Assembly: GCA_009912575.1 (NCBI GenBank) | Contig: WNDP01000027.1 | Span: forward strand, 1-37,139 | Length of the DNA stretch: 37,139 nt | Direction of reading: 5' to 3' | From: Acinetobacter bereziniae | GTDB taxonomy: Bacteria; Pseudomonadota; Gammaproteobacteria; Pseudomonadales; Moraxellaceae | Part shown: positions 36,786 to 37,139 of the stretch, one piece after another | How positions within the stretch are numbered: position 1 is the first letter of the stretch | Layout of the letters: each line of letters starts with the position of its first letter | The notes under the pieces: generated by a model | Told to the model about the DNA's origin: nothing | Seen by the model: only the letters and a program-made list of their open reading frames with translations | Database searches by the model: none | Translations under genes and position numbers: made by a program

Positions 36786-37139
36786 ATGTTTTATTTTAAA
36801 TTCCATATTGGTGACTATAGACGAGAAACCCAGCATCTAACCCTGTTAGAGCATGGTGTTTATATGACTTTAATGTCCACTTACTACACAAGTGAGCAAC
36901 CACTTCCAAAAGATGAGAGACAGCTTTTGCGCCTTGCTGGTGCTAGAACTGATGAGGAAAAACAAGCCGTACTAGATATTGTTAATGAATTTTTTATCCC
37001 AACAGAAACCCACTGGGTTCACTCTCGTATAGATTTCGAATTATCTGAATATCATTCGAAAGCTGAGGCAAATAGGGAAAATGGTAAAAAAGGTGGTCGT
37101 CCTAAGAAAAATGCACCACAAAAACCCATAAATAACCCA
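36786..37139 (+). CDS. DUF1376 (YdaU-like) phage replication protein, 5' part
   Basis: Starts MFYFKFHIGDYRRETQHLT and LLEHGVYMTLMSTYYTSEQP, then AGARTDEEKQAVLDIVNEFF: the DUF1376 domain with its characteristic 'GDY...T.HL...E.GAY..L...Y' opening. The frame runs to the window end and continues at base 2, with 118 residues here. TGAGG lies 11 bases before the ATG. It is likely the replication initiator, under control of the promoter at 36493. Confidence 0.85.
   Translation, partial: MFYFKFHIGDYRRETQHLTLLEHGVYMTLMSTYYTSEQPLPKDERQLLRLAGARTDEEKQAVLDIVNEFFIPTETHWVHSRIDFELSEYHSKAEANRENGKKGGRPKKNAPQKPINNP
37013..37139. repeat. Terminal direct repeat, right copy
   Basis: Identical to 1-127. Removing one copy gives a 37,012-bp circle. 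Confidence 0.97.

Overview
The window is one complete, AT-rich, tailed-phage genome. The first 127 bases are repeated exactly as the last 127 (1-127 = 37013-37139). The sequence is therefore a circle (or circularly permuted genome) of 37,012 bp cut inside a replication gene. Gene order and protein families place it with the P22-like short-tailed phages: small and large terminase, P22-type portal, scaffold and coat, gp4-, gp10- and gp14-like proteins, three injection proteins (gp7, gp20 and gp16 positions), and a tailspike with a P22-type head-binding domain. The lysis cassette, ERF/YqaJ recombination pair and RusA point to a gammaproteobacterial host. The low GC would suit an Acinetobacter/Moraxella-type host, but that is a guess. 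I see no integrase, CI-like repressor, or N/Q antiterminator.

Layout. 36546-37139 plus 1-1495: Phd-like protein, DUF1376 replication protein, second replication protein, winged-helix protein. 1564-6363: overlapping small early genes including a superinfection-immunity (Imm) homologue, RusA, and an AP2-type homing-endonuclease-like gene. 6364-6725: about 340 nt without a gene, ending in a terminator. 7087-13306: packaging and head genes. 13410-16253: many tiny genes, two of them broken and one with a canonical -1 slippery heptamer. 16237-28344: tail, injection and tailspike genes, with an island of small genes at 20137-21033. 28419-29619: holin, GH24 endolysin, Rz and nested Rz1. 29593-31379 (minus strand): YqaJ-type exonuclease and ERF annealing protein. 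31461-33127: dCMP deaminase and dUTPase operon. 33262-36416: small genes and a DNA methyltransferase split by an in-frame stop.

Regulation is the most unusual part. Two dispersed promoter families can be read directly. The first (class A) has TTGCAT or TTGCAA as -35, a 17-bp spacer carrying an AT palindrome, and TATATT/TATACT/TAATAT as -10. It precedes the early operons (3850, 33208) and appears as an overlapping divergent pair at 31402-31444. The second (class B) occurs six times: a CATAA box, then TTCATTAG exactly 11 bp later, then a -10 box starting 28 bp after that (one copy may be 25). Each copy stands before a small gene of unknown function, in early and structural regions alike. This looks like a regulon of accessory 'moron' genes under one activator not yet identified.

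Other notable points: a probable 45-nt two-hairpin RNA between its own promoter and terminator (33145-33192); a holin with the Met-Lys-Met dual start of lambda S, here GTG-AAA-ATG; an injection protein fused to a lambda-R-type transglycosylase; and five small or accessory genes interrupted by stops or frameshifts, while head, tail and lysis genes are intact.
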